Part shown: piece by piece, positions 11,881 to 24,210 of the stretch
How positions within the stretch are numbered: the stretch's first letter is position 1
How the letters are laid out: every line of letters starts with the position of its first letter
Assembly: GCA_030280995.1 (NCBI GenBank)
Contig: JASXTE010000005.1
Coordinates: 24,903,001-24,967,000, forward strand
Length of the DNA: 64,000 nt
From: Hemileia vastatrix
Lineage: Eukaryota; Basidiomycota; Pucciniomycetes; Pucciniales; Zaghouaniaceae
Direction: 5' to 3'
Position numbers and translations under genes: made by a program
The notes under the pieces: generated by a model
The model's database searches: none
The model's input: only the letters and a program-made list of their open reading frames with translations
Told to the model about the DNA's origin: nothing

Positions 11881-12269
11881 TTTTAAAGCATTTATATTTA
11901 AAACCATTGCTGTCATTCTTCCCAAAAACCTACCACTTTACCCTTTAAAAGTCCTCAACACCACCAAGTCTAAGCAAGTGAAGTTTTAGTCTCAGATGAC
12001 AACATAAGCATCAAAGCCAATAACATAGAAGCAATTTATGATGCATTATATCATATTGATCTCAAAAGTGCTGAATAATCCTCCAAAGCTATGTTTTAAG
12101 ACCTAAGAAGGCAGACTTATACTAGTGCTGATTCTAGCCTTAGATGGAACTGACTATGATACTAAGAAGTGAGACTAACTAGACTGAATTTGATGGGGTT
12201 ACCAACAGTTAGGAAGGACTGACTATGCTGATACAGCAGTGAGACTAAAAAGTAACTTTATTACTATAT
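11881..12269. other. No gene seen between copia fragments
   Basis: Possibly LTR or leader remains of the copia element. No terminal TG/CA pair with a repeat partner was found. Confidence 0.35.
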
Positions 12270-12756
12270 ATGTTGTCTGATGAGGAGCACCCCAAATTTC
12301 ATGCACCATATATCCCCCTTATGAAATATCCCTTTCCTCTGCCTATTAAAATGAATTGTGACCATAGCACTCCTCTTCCATGCCCTCAAACAAAATACTA
12401 ACACACTATCCAGAAATGCTGTGATTCTGGACAGTAATGCAACATATCACATAACAGGCAGGGTGAGCCTTCTCAAAATTTTCAACCCTTCTAAAAATCA
12501 TATTCCAATCAGAGTAGTGACTCACTGTTCTTCCTCTTCCTTCATAACTTGGACAGGAGATTTAAAATAAAAGGAAATGGATAAATAGTTTCAATCACCA
12601 ACCTTTTCTTTTGTCCAGATCTTAGAAAAAAATTTATATCTTTTTTTTATTTTGTTAATTTTGGGTATTCCTTTGGTCTATTCTCCAAAAATAAATATTT
12701 TGAATTATTTTTCAATAATGATTTGGTCATGGACGGTCTTCTATAAAACAAATGTA
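12270..12756 (+). pseudogene. Ty1/copia protease fragment
   Basis: One 70-residue open stretch (12,358-12,570) contains AVILDSNATYHITG, matching the copia aspartic protease site, usually DSGA, with Asn in place of Gly. The frame continues past a stop through a KGNG phrase and a decayed stretch (NLFFCPDLRKKF) of the kind found just before copia integrase. The fragment ends where the chromovirus LTR begins (12,757). It lies downstream of the RT/RNase H fragment, whereas in an intact element the protease comes first. Confidence 0.65.
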
Positions 12757-13342
12757 GATATTTAAAAAATTAATGTCCCCCATATTTTTATTCACCAACA
12801 CTGTTCTCATTACAGGTCAGGAGTGAAATACAAACATATTAATACAAAGTTATGAATTCAAATTATATTATTTAAAAAATAACATTTACAGAAAACTTTA
12901 AAATAAATCAAATAATTGGTATATATAGGAAATACATTTTATTGACACATTCTTTATAGAACATTCTTAATATTTGAAATATCTTATTCTGGAATCTTCC
13001 TTCTCTCATACTTCTGTATATAGAATTTTAGCTCCTTCTTTTCTCTCCTTTTTGCCTATATAAGGCCTTCCATTTTGGTTGTTTTTCTTCATTCCATTCT
13101 CACCTCACAGAATTTATTTTATTTATATAACACTTATATATTACTACTATACTATCTTAATACTTACATATACATATTTATAAGTTTTAAAATGACTAAT
13201 AATAATTATCCTTTACCTTTTCATTGATTATTAAAACTTATAAAGTTAAAAATTATGTACCTTTTTGAAATCTTGATTTTCCTACCTTTCACCGCTGTTG
13301 GACTGCTGTTAAATATTATAGACCAAAATTAACCCATTGACA
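12757..13342 (+). repeat. 5' LTR of chromovirus 1 (5'-truncated)
   Basis: It matches 27,755-28,330 almost base for base, with small indels, and ends in the same CCCATTGACA. A TATA-like TATATAAG lies at 13,057-13,064. The first ~150 bases of the LTR (TGTCAGCC onward) are replaced by copia sequence, so the left junction is not an original insertion end. Confidence 0.85.
13057..13064 (+). promoter_or_regulatory. TATA-like box in the 5' LTR
   Basis: TATATAAG, conserved at 28,046-28,053 in the 3' LTR and followed in both by GGCCTYCCATTTTGG and a pyrimidine-rich CATTCCATTCTCACCTCAC. It is the likely core promoter of the element (inference). Confidence 0.45.
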
Positions 13343-14304
13343 CTTGTGGGCCTTTCCAAATTGTCATTGACACACCGATAACTTGACACCACCAACCATG
13401 GGACCATTGACTACAAGGACCAATAAGGATGGGTGGATGACTAAAAACAACAAAAATAATTAGGCACATGACTTGATTTTTTTCCACAACTGGGAATTGA
13501 AACTCACTCCAAATCTAAGTTTAATATATTTTCAATTGTAATGTATAACTGTGGTGACTATACTGGTTACTATCTGTGGGTCTCACTTTGCATATTTCAT
13601 AGATCACATATATTTTTCTACTCAGCACTCTGTAGTGGCATTAATTTTCCCACATTACAGGAAAAGTTTCCTGGTAAATAATTATTTTTTTTTCCTAGTA
13701 AACCAAGATAGAACCATTTTGTCCTAGTCCTAGAATTAATATAGATTAAATTAATTAAATCATATTTTTATTTAATTATTTTAGTTGAGCTTTTGTCCTG
13801 ATAATTAAAATATTATATTATTGTTTCAGTTGACAATTTTCCAGGCAGTAAAATATTATTTAAATTAATTGAATTTATTATATAAAATCATTTCAGATGA
13901 TATTAAGTCTTAGTAATTAAAATTTCAGTTGACTCTTAGTCCTGATAATTATCAACATAAATATCAGTAAATAATTGAGAATTGAGTTAATTATTCCAGT
14001 TGACACTTTCTCCTGATAATTAATAAATTATTTTATTATTTCAGTTGAATTATTTTAAATCCTGGTAATAAAATATAATTATCTTAATTTAAATTAATAA
14101 AAATTGTGATTATTATTTCAGTTGATTTTTTGTCCTGATAAACTAATATATAATTATTATTCCAGTTCATTAACAAATCCTGATAATTGATTACATACTT
14201 GAAATATTTTTTCCCTTTTTTTTTCAACAAAGTAAAATAATAACTGATTAAATTTTAATATTTCATTATCTCAGTTCAGGTTATCTACAAAAATAACTGA
14301 TCAA
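13343..14304 (+). repeat. Leader of chromovirus 1 with degenerate minisatellite
   Basis: Directly after the LTR comes TTGTGGGCCTTTCC. Chromovirus 2 has TTGAGGACCTTTCC at the same place, so this may be the primer-binding region, though I cannot name a tRNA. From about 13,770 to 14,300 roughly nine degenerate units occur, each with the words TTTCAGTTGA and TCCTGATAATTA, spaced about 50-75 bases apart. Similar words occur in the leader of chromovirus 2. Confidence 0.6.
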
Positions 14305-16617
14305 AGTGCTTCTGCTGCTTGTGACAAGGAACTAGACTTGATTGATTATTATGAGACTTTTTTATGTTCTCCTTTGACTGTAAAACTTTCTTAATTAATC
14401 AATTATTGGAACAATCAGGATGTGTAAATGCAAGAAATAGAAATAAAAGTGGAAAAGACTGCTCTGGATTAAAAGCCCTCAGAGAACCCCCCAGAAGTGC
14501 TTCCAAGAGGATTCAAGATAAAAAAGATGCCCTTGCAGCAGCAATTCAGCAACCTATCCACTCACATCAAAAAGTTGAGGTGAAAGAACCTCAAACTAAG
14601 ATCAAAAGTAGAAATTCTAGAAGAACAGGTAAGAAATATAGAATCCTTTCTTCAAGAGAAGAGGAAACCTCCAACTACAACAAAAGCCCTTCCACAATTG
14701 GCTCCTCAACCACAGGAAAAGTTGGAAGTTTCAAAATGGCAGTGAAACTGGCTAAACACCCAATGAGACTCCCTGCAGGCTCAAAATCAGCAAGCACCTC
14801 TGGAAGGCCCTTCCAGGCCCCATCAATTCACCCCAGCCTCTCCTCATCCCTACCAAGGAGGAAGGAGGAAGGAGGAAAAAGAACCCTTAATTCAAAATTT
14901 TACCAAAGCCATGGTAAGCCCCTCCATTGAATCTCTAGTGCCCTTTCTTGTCACTAATTCAGTTCCTTCAGGTAATTCTTGAAGAGGTGATGATACATTA
15001 AGACCAGTAGATGCTGGCTCTAGTAGGCTTATCAATTTATATTTAGATGTAACTAATCATATAGTATTTATTGCTACTTCAATGATTAATCCTGATATGG
15101 CTTCTATTTATTAAACACTTGATCCTGATATTTATGAGAATCTGGGAAATTATTCTGTTTCATTGTTAAGAAATACTCCAGATGTAGCTACAATTAATGA
15201 TAAATATTTGAGAGATATTATTTCTAAACAGAATCATATAATGAAAAACATGCAATCAACTCAGAAACTTAATAGTTTGTTAACTGAACAGGGTTATCAA
15301 GCATTGAGGAGTGAATTACAGAGAGTTTCTGATGATTTGTTTCATTACAAAGTAACTCATGAAAAGAAAGTTGCTTTATGGCAAAATATCAAGAGTGATT
15401 TGTCTAGATTAAAAGATACTGTGTCCATCACTTTCCAGGAGCTAGAGGGACATAAGTTGAGCTTTAAACAATTGAGCGATCATTATTCATCTTTAAAAAA
15501 TAAGAACCAGTTATCTTTTTCAACCATCAATGAGAGTTTATCTAGTATTCAAAGAGTAAAAACTAGGCTAAAAACCATTGAAGAGAAATTAAATTTATTG
15601 TTACATGATAAAAAGTTTTCTGAAATTTCTACGAAAGAACATGTGTTTCAGGATACCCCAATTTTACCTGTTCCTAGTTCATCCAAAGTAAAATTAGTTC
15701 CAGAAATACCTGTTTATATTACTGAGTTTCCATCAAAAATTAATGATGTACCTGGATCATCCACAGAAGGATTAAAAAATGAAATTACTGCCCAATTGGA
15801 GAAGTTACAGCTTATTCACACTCAAAAACAAGCTTGTAATAAGGAGACTACTTAAAATTAAAATAATCAGCCAAAACTTGACCAATTCTTAACATTTTAT
15901 GGTTATTCTTCCTCTGATTGGCAACAATTTATTTGCAGAATTGATAACCTGAAGAATTCTTACAAACTTTCAGATGAAGAAATTGTTTCTAAATTGATTT
16001 CTTTGTTTACCAGTTTTTCCCTAATGTGGTATGAATCTGTCATTTTAGATAAAAATGACTACTCATGGGAATATTGGAAGAAATTAATTAAAGGACAATT
16101 TAGTGGTTCCAAGTTTAGGTTGGCTCAACAAAGGCAGTATGAGGAAGCTAGATATAGCTCTTCTTCTACTGAGAACCTATTGAGATCCTAACGAAACTTG
16201 TGAAGATCTTGAGGGCAATGTACCCAGACATGAATTTTGAATTATGTAATGACAGGTTCCTCTATAAATTACCTATGTCTCTAAGAGACTTAATAGTTGC
16301 TAGGACTGAGTTCTCAAGTGAACCTTCTTTTTTTATTAATACTTGCAATGGGGTACTTTTAAATAAAAAGTATGATTCTAGAAGATTCATTCCTAGAAAT
16401 CCATTGGAGAAAACCTCCAATTACCAACAGAAACCTCCTGAAAAACTTGGTAAACCTACTGCCCCTGTTGCACCTAAAAAGTATGAAACAAAAACTTTCT
16501 TTAAATGCAGCAACCCTTGGCAGAAAGGAAATTTTTGTGACAAGAAAATAAATCTTTTTGAACAAACAGAGAAACATGCTGATGAGACAGTTGCACTGGA
16601 TGATACTTCAAGTGATT
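14305..16617 (+). pseudogene. Gag of chromovirus 1
   Basis: The true frame runs from an acidic N-terminus (KELDLIDYYE) through a coiled coil (FKIKKMPLQQ, HIKKLR, KVEILEEQV) and a long open stretch at 15,163-15,855, to the capsid-like part with MWYESV near 16,030. The same segments are found in chromovirus 2. Several in-frame stops occur, and there is a frameshift near 16,190. After it, an open stretch at 16,200-16,676 holds the nucleocapsid end with FKCSNPWQKGNFC, where the His of the zinc knuckle (GH in element 2) is Asn. Homology stops at SSD (16,617), where the TIR transposon begins; the last codons of that open stretch belong to the insert. A 188-residue open frame at 14,364-14,930 is in the wrong phase and is not the protein. 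Confidence 0.75.
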
Positions 16618-16879
16618 CAGGAGGTAAAAAGTTAGACAACTTGCAGTCAAGTGGTTGTTTAGTACCTGTGGTCTAACCTGAGTCAAACCTGGGTTGTAAA
16701 TTTGGTGGGACAATTTTTCATCATGACACATAGCTCATAGCTGAATCATTAGGACCAATTTGAATTCTTCATATAGTTCTGCTTGCATAATTTCCAACAG
16801 ACAATAGATCATACTTTGGTGTCTAAAATACATATATTGAATTCATAATGGATTTTACAAAGGTGACTAATATGCAACA

Positions 16880-18360
16880 GCTATATTACTTAATGACATT
16901 ATACAGAAAGTATCTGATAAAACACCACCAAAGCCACTTGGATTGAGAGCTCTTGAATCATGTCCAATAATATCTTTATGAGTAATAATAACATTTTTAG
17001 ACAATCAATTGTAGCACCAAAATGTTTTGAATCCTGCTTTTGAGAAAGGATTTCCTATTTTTTTTTCAACAGCATCATACAATTCAACTAGAATAAAGAT
17101 TTGATCTGGTAAAATTCAGTGACTTCCACATTCTCAAAAAAAAAACTCCAATCTTGTTGCCTCTTGATATTCCCATAACCTTGTTGTTTTGAGTATATTG
17201 AGAAGTATTTACCACCAATGTTTTAGTATTGGAGATCAGTAATTTTAGATTGTAGAAATTTTAAAGCACCAATGAATTTATCTTTTTAAAAAATGTTTAA
17301 AAAAGACATTTTTCTATAAATCTTGTTTAAATATTCTGGCCATAAATCATATTCTTCACAGAGCAATATAACAGTTTATTTTGAAGTCTTTCCTTTTTCT
17401 ATATTGAAAAAATCTTTAATTTGTATTTTAAATCAATTGTCATTCATCTCAAGAAGAGATTGAAGATTTAATATCATGATGAACATTTCCATTAACATTT
17501 TGTCCATTTCAAATAAAAACAAAAAAATAATGTAAAAAATTATGGGTAATAAAAAGAATTATGAAAAAATGAGTTTAATAATATTGTGTGGGATAGATCT
17601 TAAAATTTGATTCATACTCTCATGATCCCAAGCTTCCTCTGATGATGCTGGGCCAAATATTTGCAGAACTTCAGGAAAATTTTGGGCTAAGTCGACATTA
17701 GGCTTGATGTGAATTTTTGGCCAAAATTTTATATGGAATTTTTATACTCCTTCAGCTAATCATGAAGAGATATAATTTCATTTTCATTGATTTAAAAGTA
17801 AGTTAAAAGGTTTTTTATTGATACAAAAATGGAAATAAACTTTATGAAATTCTTCTCTTTACTTTCAGAATTTTCTATATTCACAACTAGAAACGAAGAA
17901 ACCACATCATAATTTTTTTAACATAATTCATTCTTCTGCCTTGAGATTTGTTCCATTCTTCCCTAAATGGTGTGGAACACAGTTGAACCATGAGGTAATG
18001 AGTGTATGAAAAATAAAATTTTGAACCATCATTAAATCCTTAGTACTAAGATCCAAATAAGAAGTTAAATCATTTGGTGTTGCAACTGATCCCCATTTGA
18101 TTTAAGATCTAAAACAGGCAGAAAATTCCTGAAATGTGGACTCTAAGGAAGATATTTATTTGGGAAAATTTTATCTAATGATGATTCAGCTATAGTTACT
18201 TGAACTATCTACATCAGAACTATATTTTTCATTATATTAGCTGGGTCCAACACCTAGTGGATTAGAACTTCCTGATGGCCCAACGATTTTTAGAGCTTCT
18301 TTTGCCTTCTCTCAACAAATTTCATCATAAGATAATTTTTGCTTGAGGTCTGTTCTCAGT
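16880..18360 (-). pseudogene. Decayed protein-coding relic, possibly transposase
   Basis: The minus strand holds protein-like patches in shifting frames: ALNPSGFGGVLSD (about 16,915-16,970), LLCEEYDLWPEYLN (about 17,300-17,390), KPNVDLAQNFPEVLQIFGP with EEAWDHESMN (about 17,600-17,725), SYLDLSTKDLMMVQNFIF (about 17,990-18,090), and LKQKLSYDEIC with KEALKIVG (about 18,280-18,360). The KPN...FGP...E-MN spacing vaguely recalls the C-terminal part of large fungal transposases. Frequent stops and shifts make any assignment weak. It sits inside the TIR element, so a transposase is a reasonable guess only. Confidence 0.35.
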
Positions 18361-18629
18361 GGTGGTATCACTATTCAAACTGTACTATCTTTTTTCTTCT
18401 TTTACTTGAGTTATGAGAGGAATAATTTGAGGAGAAAGATGGTATTTTTGAAAAAAAATTCCTTTTGTGTGAATTCTGTCTTTGAGTGTGAACCTTTCTC
18501 TTTCTCTGTATTGTAGTTTAGTAGTCTTAGTCAACATTGTGTTGTTTTCTATTTTTTATATGGAGCAATTTGTCATATAATCAAGCCTCTTCTTGCTGTT
18601 TCAATTTCCCCATCAAATTTTTTTTCTCT

Positions 18630-19075
18630 CTATTCTCTTTATCACTTCCATTTCTCCCTCCTATACACTGCTTCCCCCTTGGCTGAAACTTACATTCCTT
18701 GAATTTTTTGGGGATAATAGAGTCCTTTTTCCAGTTTCTTTCCTTTTACTATCTTCTTATTCTTTTAATCCTAACCACAGAAACTCATCTTAATGTACCT
18801 TCTTATTTCATCACATGCTTTTTTGTAGTTGTTGTAAGGTGCACAGTTGCAGATTGACCTATTTTTAGGTATGTTTGTTTTTGAAATGATATAAAAGTAT
18901 TTTTACCTCTATTATCTTTATCCCCTGCATTGATACCTCCTTTTAACTTATTCCCCCTTGGCTGCATCTGACAGTACTTGCTCCATGTGGGGAGAATAGA
19001 GTATTCTTTCCATTTTTATCACATGCTTTGTTGTAGTTTCTTTTTGAAAGGTGAAAAGTTTCTCATTGACATGTT
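18630..19075. repeat. Diverged ~290-bp internal duplication
   Basis: A block around 18,660-18,850 (CCCCCTTGGCTG, GGGGATAATAGAGT, CACATGCTTTTTTGTAG) recurs around 18,950-19,040 with the same order of words (CCCCCTTGGCTG, GGGGAGAATAGAGT, CACATGCTTTGTTGTAG). It is an old tandem duplication with no coding potential. Confidence 0.5.
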
Positions 19076-20760
19076 TTTCACCTTCCCCTGTGCTAAAAAA
19101 TCTTCATTGATGTCTTTTAAAGAATGATAAGGTCTGATAAGAAATAAAGAATCAGGGGAGATAGAGGATATTTAATTGTTTTGATTGAATATATCTTTCA
19201 CAGGACAGCCCAAATTAATCAATGGGTTATAGTCAGGAATAAGATTAATTATATTGGGGAGTGACTCAAGTCCTTTGGAGATAGTTATTAGGAAATTAGA
19301 AAGATAGAAATTCAAAATATTAATTAGTAGGGGAAGTTGGTATCTTTTTGGGGTAATAATGTATCTTCAACTCATATAGAAGATTAATCCTGCCCTAGAA
19401 GCTAAACCCCCAACAGAAGAAAATAAATTTTGATATCCTGAGAGGCCAATTATTACATAGAGGATGTGGGAATTAGAAGGGCACTGTTTACTAATGTTAA
19501 TATGAGTTGAATGTGCCCTAGCCCTGATAATATTTTATGTATGAGAGAGATGAAGTGAAAAAGGTTTCTCAATAAAACCTGGGAAGCTTCTGAAGTCAGA
19601 TATGTGAAATTGAAGTAATCTAATACAGATGGGAGGGGAATTATACAATGATTCCATCTTGAATATAAATTAATTATGAGAGAAAAGACAATAATTTAGG
19701 AAGAAATTACTATTTATAAAAGACTAAAAACATTTCTTGGAAAAGTAAGTCACATGATTTGAATGATGAACTGATTTCCAATAATTTTCAGAGATTTTTC
19801 AATCACTCTAGGTTGAGATAAACCATCAGGAAATATGTCAAAAGCTAATATTAACTGAACTATAATTTGTACATAGATTGAAGTCAAAAGAGGTCCCAGT
19901 TGACCAATGAAAATTTGAAAAATTAATGATTGGTTTTTTCATGTATAATTTGAACTCCACTTGTTTAAAATATGAATTAAGGTTTTCTTCCAAATTAAAA
20001 GAATAGATTAGGAAAAATTGAAAAGTAAAAAAATACTGAAACTTCCACTTTTACAAAAGAAGAAACCAAATTTTTGACTTGTGAAAAATGCTTATGGACA
20101 CATAAATACATCCAGTAATTTTCTCATGTTTCTATTATCTAGTATTGAAATAAAAATGCAGGATCTGAAGGGCCTGGAATATGCTCTTACTTTTAAGTCC
20201 TGTTTTAAAAAAATTGCACAGAAATGAGTTAAAATAAAAGTGGATCTCAGTCAAAGTATGTGAAAAATTTATTATTGCACATGCCTTGTAATCTTACTTG
20301 ATTTCTGTTTAAAGTCCATAGCACAGGTTCAACTTCTTATTGTCAAAAAAGTGTTAGTATGTTTATGAGATTAAGTCTATCTAATAAAATAATTTATTTT
20401 TAATAAAAAATATTATATTATATTTTTCCTCTAGAATTCTCTTAAAAAAGTTTTAAATAGTAAAACCAGATTTTAATTCACTGAACTCAAGTTCCAGTAC
20501 AAATAAAGAAATTCATAAAGATACTCAACAATATATATTTACAAAAAACTTCAGCAACTTTAAGTGCTCTACAGTCATGCCCTGGAGTGCCCCACCCTGC
20601 CCCCCTCTTGGCAGCCACAAGGCCTTGCACAAGCCTCTCAAAATAACACTTACTTACTTCAATTTTTTCATTCTTAATTAGCATATTTTTATCATATACT
20701 CTGAATTTTTTCATAGAATGAAGTTTTAAAATGAATCAGATAAACTTTTCAACAAAAGTT
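19076..20760. other. No gene seen (inside TIR transposon)
   Basis: AT-rich DNA with only short accidental frames. An A/T-balanced stretch with GATAGAGGATATTTAATTG-like words gives no recognisable similarity. Confidence 0.4.
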
Positions 20761-20765
20761 TAAGG

Positions 20766-22316
20766 CAATATGTTGCCTCATTTTCTCAATAACAGCAGCT
20801 CAGAAAAAAAAAGAGGCAAAATATGAGGCACCATGTTGCCCCATATTTCACTCTTTGGTCAATGGCAGATGTGACATACACTAGGGTTCGTCTGCATAAA
20901 TATGAGGTGGCATGCTGCCTCATTGTTTTATTTCTGGTAAATATTGAAAGTAATGGGTAGGTTAGTTGCTTAAATGCATACATGAGGCGACATGTCACCT
21001 CATATATGCATGTGGGCAACTTGCTCTCTCACATTTAAAAAAAAATACAAATAAAAACTGAATATTTACTTTGCATACATGAGGCGACATGTTGCCTCAT
21101 GTATGCAATAACGAAATCTCAGAAAAAAAGGAGGTAAAAGATGAGGCACAATGTTGCCTCATCTTTTGCTTGTTTGTCAAAGGAAGATGTGAAATACACT
21201 AGGGTGCATAGGAATAAAGATGAGGTGGCATTTTGCCTCATCTTTTGCTTCCTGTAAATTAGTGAAGCTAACTGGTAGGGTAGTTACTTACATGCATCAA
21301 TGAGGCCACATGTCACCTCATGTATGCATGTGGGCAACTTTCTTTCTCACATTGAAAAAAAATGAAAAAAAAATTAATATTCTAATTGCATACATGAGGC
21401 AACATGTCACCTCATGTATGCTAACAGCAGCTCAGAGAAAAACAGCAAAAGATGAGGCACCATGTTGCCTCATCTTTTGCTTGTTGGTCAAAGGAAGTTG
21501 CCACATACACTAGGCCATATTTTCTCAAAAAGATGATGTGGAATGTTGCCTCATCTTTTTCTTTCTGGCACATAGTGAAGGTAATGGGTAAGGCAGTTGT
21601 TTACATGCATAAATGAGGCAACATGTTGCTTCATGTATGTATGTGAGCCACTTGCTTTCTCACATTTAAAAAAAAATACAAAAAAAAAACATAATATTAT
21701 AATTGAATACATGAGGCAACATGTTGCCTCATGTATGCATGTAATCAACTACCCTACCCATTACCTTCACTATTTTCCAGAAAGTAAAAGATGACACAAT
21801 ATTTCACCTCATATTTATGCAAATATGGCCTAGTGTATGTGGCATCTTCCTTTGACCAACAAGCAAAAGATGAGGCAACATGGTGCCTCATCTTTTGCCT
21901 GTTTTTTTTTTCTGAGCTGCTGTTATTGCATACCTGAGGCAACATGTCGCCTCATGTATTCAATTACACTATTCAATTTTATTTTGTATAATTTTTATTT
22001 TTACAATGTGAGAATGCAAGTTGCCCACATTCATACATGAGGCGACATGTTGCCTCATGTATGCATGAAAGCAACTACACTACCCACTACCTTCACTATT
22101 TGCCAGAAAGTAAAAGATGATTCAACATGCCACCTCATCTTTAGGCAAATTTACCATGTCCTGGAGATATGAATAAATGCGCTGCATCATGTCATGAGGA
22201 CATGGTTGATATTTTGTATGTACAAAAGCAATCCAATATATCATTAAGGTACTATGTTGGATTGAAACATATTGGTTAGCATATTTAGGAGAACATGTAG
22301 CAGCATGTTGCCTCAT
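20766..22316. repeat. Lattice of ~19 short palindromes, half of it inverted
   Basis: A 22-bp near-palindrome (half-site ATGAGGCRACA followed by its reverse complement) recurs every 60-100 bases. Examples start near 20,828, 20,910, 20,991, 21,079, 21,139, 21,299, 21,395, 21,451, 21,612, 21,709, 21,869, 21,932, 22,037 and 22,294. Some extend further: 21,071-21,108 is a 38-bp palindrome with one mismatched pair. Intervening sequence also repeats. The phrase GCAGCTCAGA occurs at about 20,796, 21,115 and 21,428 (period ~315), then as its reverse complement TGAGCTGCTGTTATTGC near 21,915. ACTAGG and CTAGTGTATGTGGC mirror each other likewise. The block is therefore a direct-repeat array folded into a larger inverted repeat with its centre near 21,700. 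Confidence 0.85.
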
Positions 22317-22865
22317 GTTTTACATATCTTGTATAGTAAATTATATTGTGATTGGATGGATGAAATGCTATTATGGGAAGGGTTTGGTGAGCTTTTCAAT
22401 TTTAGATGAAAGTATTATAGATGAGGCAGTTTTCAGATCTCTTCAGAGGTGCAGCACATGAGAAGCTAATAAATTTTCTTATATAGCTAATGATAAATAA
22501 AACTATTCTCAAAAGATAGAAAAGGTGAATCTGAAAAAATTGAAGTTAAACTTTCTAAAAGAAGATGATTAATAGTATTGTTTATATAGCTCTAAAATAG
22601 TTATTATAAATTAACATCACATTTTTTAAGTTGTGTGATGGAATAATCAAAATTTATTCATATTTTTTGGTCCCTGAAATTACTGAATTTTTAAAGATAT
22701 CTGTATTCACTCTGATACTGAGGAAAGACAGAATGGGAGTAGTGTCATAACTCCAATCCTATGGAGGAGTGCTTGTTTTACTTGACGTTTAAATAAACTT
22801 AAAAAAGGGTGGATGTCTAAATTTCTTTCAAGTTTTCAATCTCAAACATATATGTAAGCTGTTAG
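22317..22865. other. No gene seen
   Basis: AT-rich spacer inside the TIR transposon with no recognisable feature. Confidence 0.4.
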
Positions 22866-23249
22866 GAAAAGGTTGATCAAAAATTGAAGGTCCCTAAACC
22901 CCCAGAAATGGAAGGTGTTCAGACTTTTTCATGGCCCAGGAGTTTTCCTATGGATGATATTGTTGAAGAATATTTTACTGGGAAACATCCAAAAGTCTTT
23001 CTAGAAGAAACACACAATTATAAATTTTCTGTGACAGAGTAGTTCATTTTTGATACTGAGAAAAAGGTCATTTTGGAAGATTTATCAACTTTTATAGAAC
23101 TTTACTATTGTAAAAGTCAAGATAGTTTGAAAGCAGAAAAGCTTGAGTTTTTACAGAAGGATAAATTGTCTCATTTATTTATACTAACTGCAGCTTTACT
23201 TTTTTTAACAAAAAAGAATTCTAGTTTTAATGCTTATTTTTTATCATAG
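22866..23249 (+). pseudogene. Unrecognised broken reading frame
   Basis: After a TAG at 22,863 the frame stays open for 58 codons (KVPKPPEMEGVQTFSWPRSF and onward, with acidic MDDIVEEYF), meets one TAG at 23,040-23,042, and continues open for 68 codons with a charged, helical composition to a TAG at 23,247. The amino-acid mix is more protein-like than the surrounding AT-rich frames. I do not recognise the family. It may be a second protein of the TIR transposon or a captured host fragment. Confidence 0.35.
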
Positions 23250-24210
23250 CATAGAGCATACATGTAATCTGTTTAAATACTTTAAATTTCCCCTCCCTAA
23301 GTTTCTAAAATTACCCTTTAACTAAAATAATTATTAAAAAGTTTAAATAAAATCAGATTGAGTACTATAAGGTGCCTGATTAGCTAGTTATGTTTGGTGA
23401 AAGTACCCTTTTTTCTCGCCTATTTATATTTTTATCTGATCTTTCATATTTTTTTTTTCAAATCCTTTTGTTTATTACTATAGGGTAAAAACTCAAATGA
23501 TCAACTCATCTATTTTTTTTAGATTATGGTGAAGTATATTCCTGAAACTATGATTCAATTTTAAAAATTAAAGGTTTCAGATTAATCTGAATGAGTGCAT
23601 TATTTTATATATATATATATATTTATAAAATTTCAAGTATAAGTCTATTTTTAAATTGAGATTCTAACTCTTATACCATAAGAAATTCATCAAGTAATTT
23701 AAAAAATTTCACATTATTTTCTAGAATTCATTTTGAAAATATGGTAAAATTAATAATATTATATTATTTCATGTAGTAAAATTTTCAATGATTAAATTAA
23801 ACCCACACTTCCTTCACAAAAACAGGGTATGAGAATTTTATATTTTCTTTCATTGAATTTTGTCCTGGTAAAGTCTATGTTTCCAGCCTGCAGAAAGAAA
23901 ATTATGAAAAGGTATAGCATGGCCTAAAAAAAATGTTGTAAAGGAACTTAGTATGAAGGACTTCTTGCCTGGAAAATGAAGCTAATATAGAACTAAGGCA
24001 AATTTTTTGAAGGTTACTCAAGTTCAAATCAGATAGACAGCTTCAACAATAAGTATTGAGATATAAATTTTCTAATTTTTTTTTTGGTACAGTGACATTC
24101 ACAGTTTTGGTTTGGCTTTTAACTACTTTAAGTAAAAAAATTCCTTCAAAGTTTACTTCTGATGTTACTTTAAGATACCTGAAAAACCACTTGACTGAAA
24201 GTTGTCTAAC
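23250..24210. other. No gene seen; right part of TIR transposon
   Basis: Includes a short (TA)n run near 23,608-23,622 and the right terminal inverted repeat (about 24,180-24,219). No coding region was supported. Confidence 0.4.

Noticed and set aside
14364..14930. 188-residue plus-strand frame in the gag region of chromovirus 1
   Set aside because: The neighbouring frame, not this one, matches the Gag of chromovirus 2 (coiled-coil HIKKLR region), so this frame is a shadow.
16501..16731. Minus-strand 76-residue frame across the gag/transposon junction
   Set aside because: It spans two unrelated sequences (Gag knuckle and TIR), so it cannot be an ancestral gene.
20766..22316. Possible CRISPR-like array because of regular short repeats
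   Set aside because: Repeats are palindromic, variable, partly inverted, and the spacers are themselves repeated. The setting is eukaryotic and inside a transposon.
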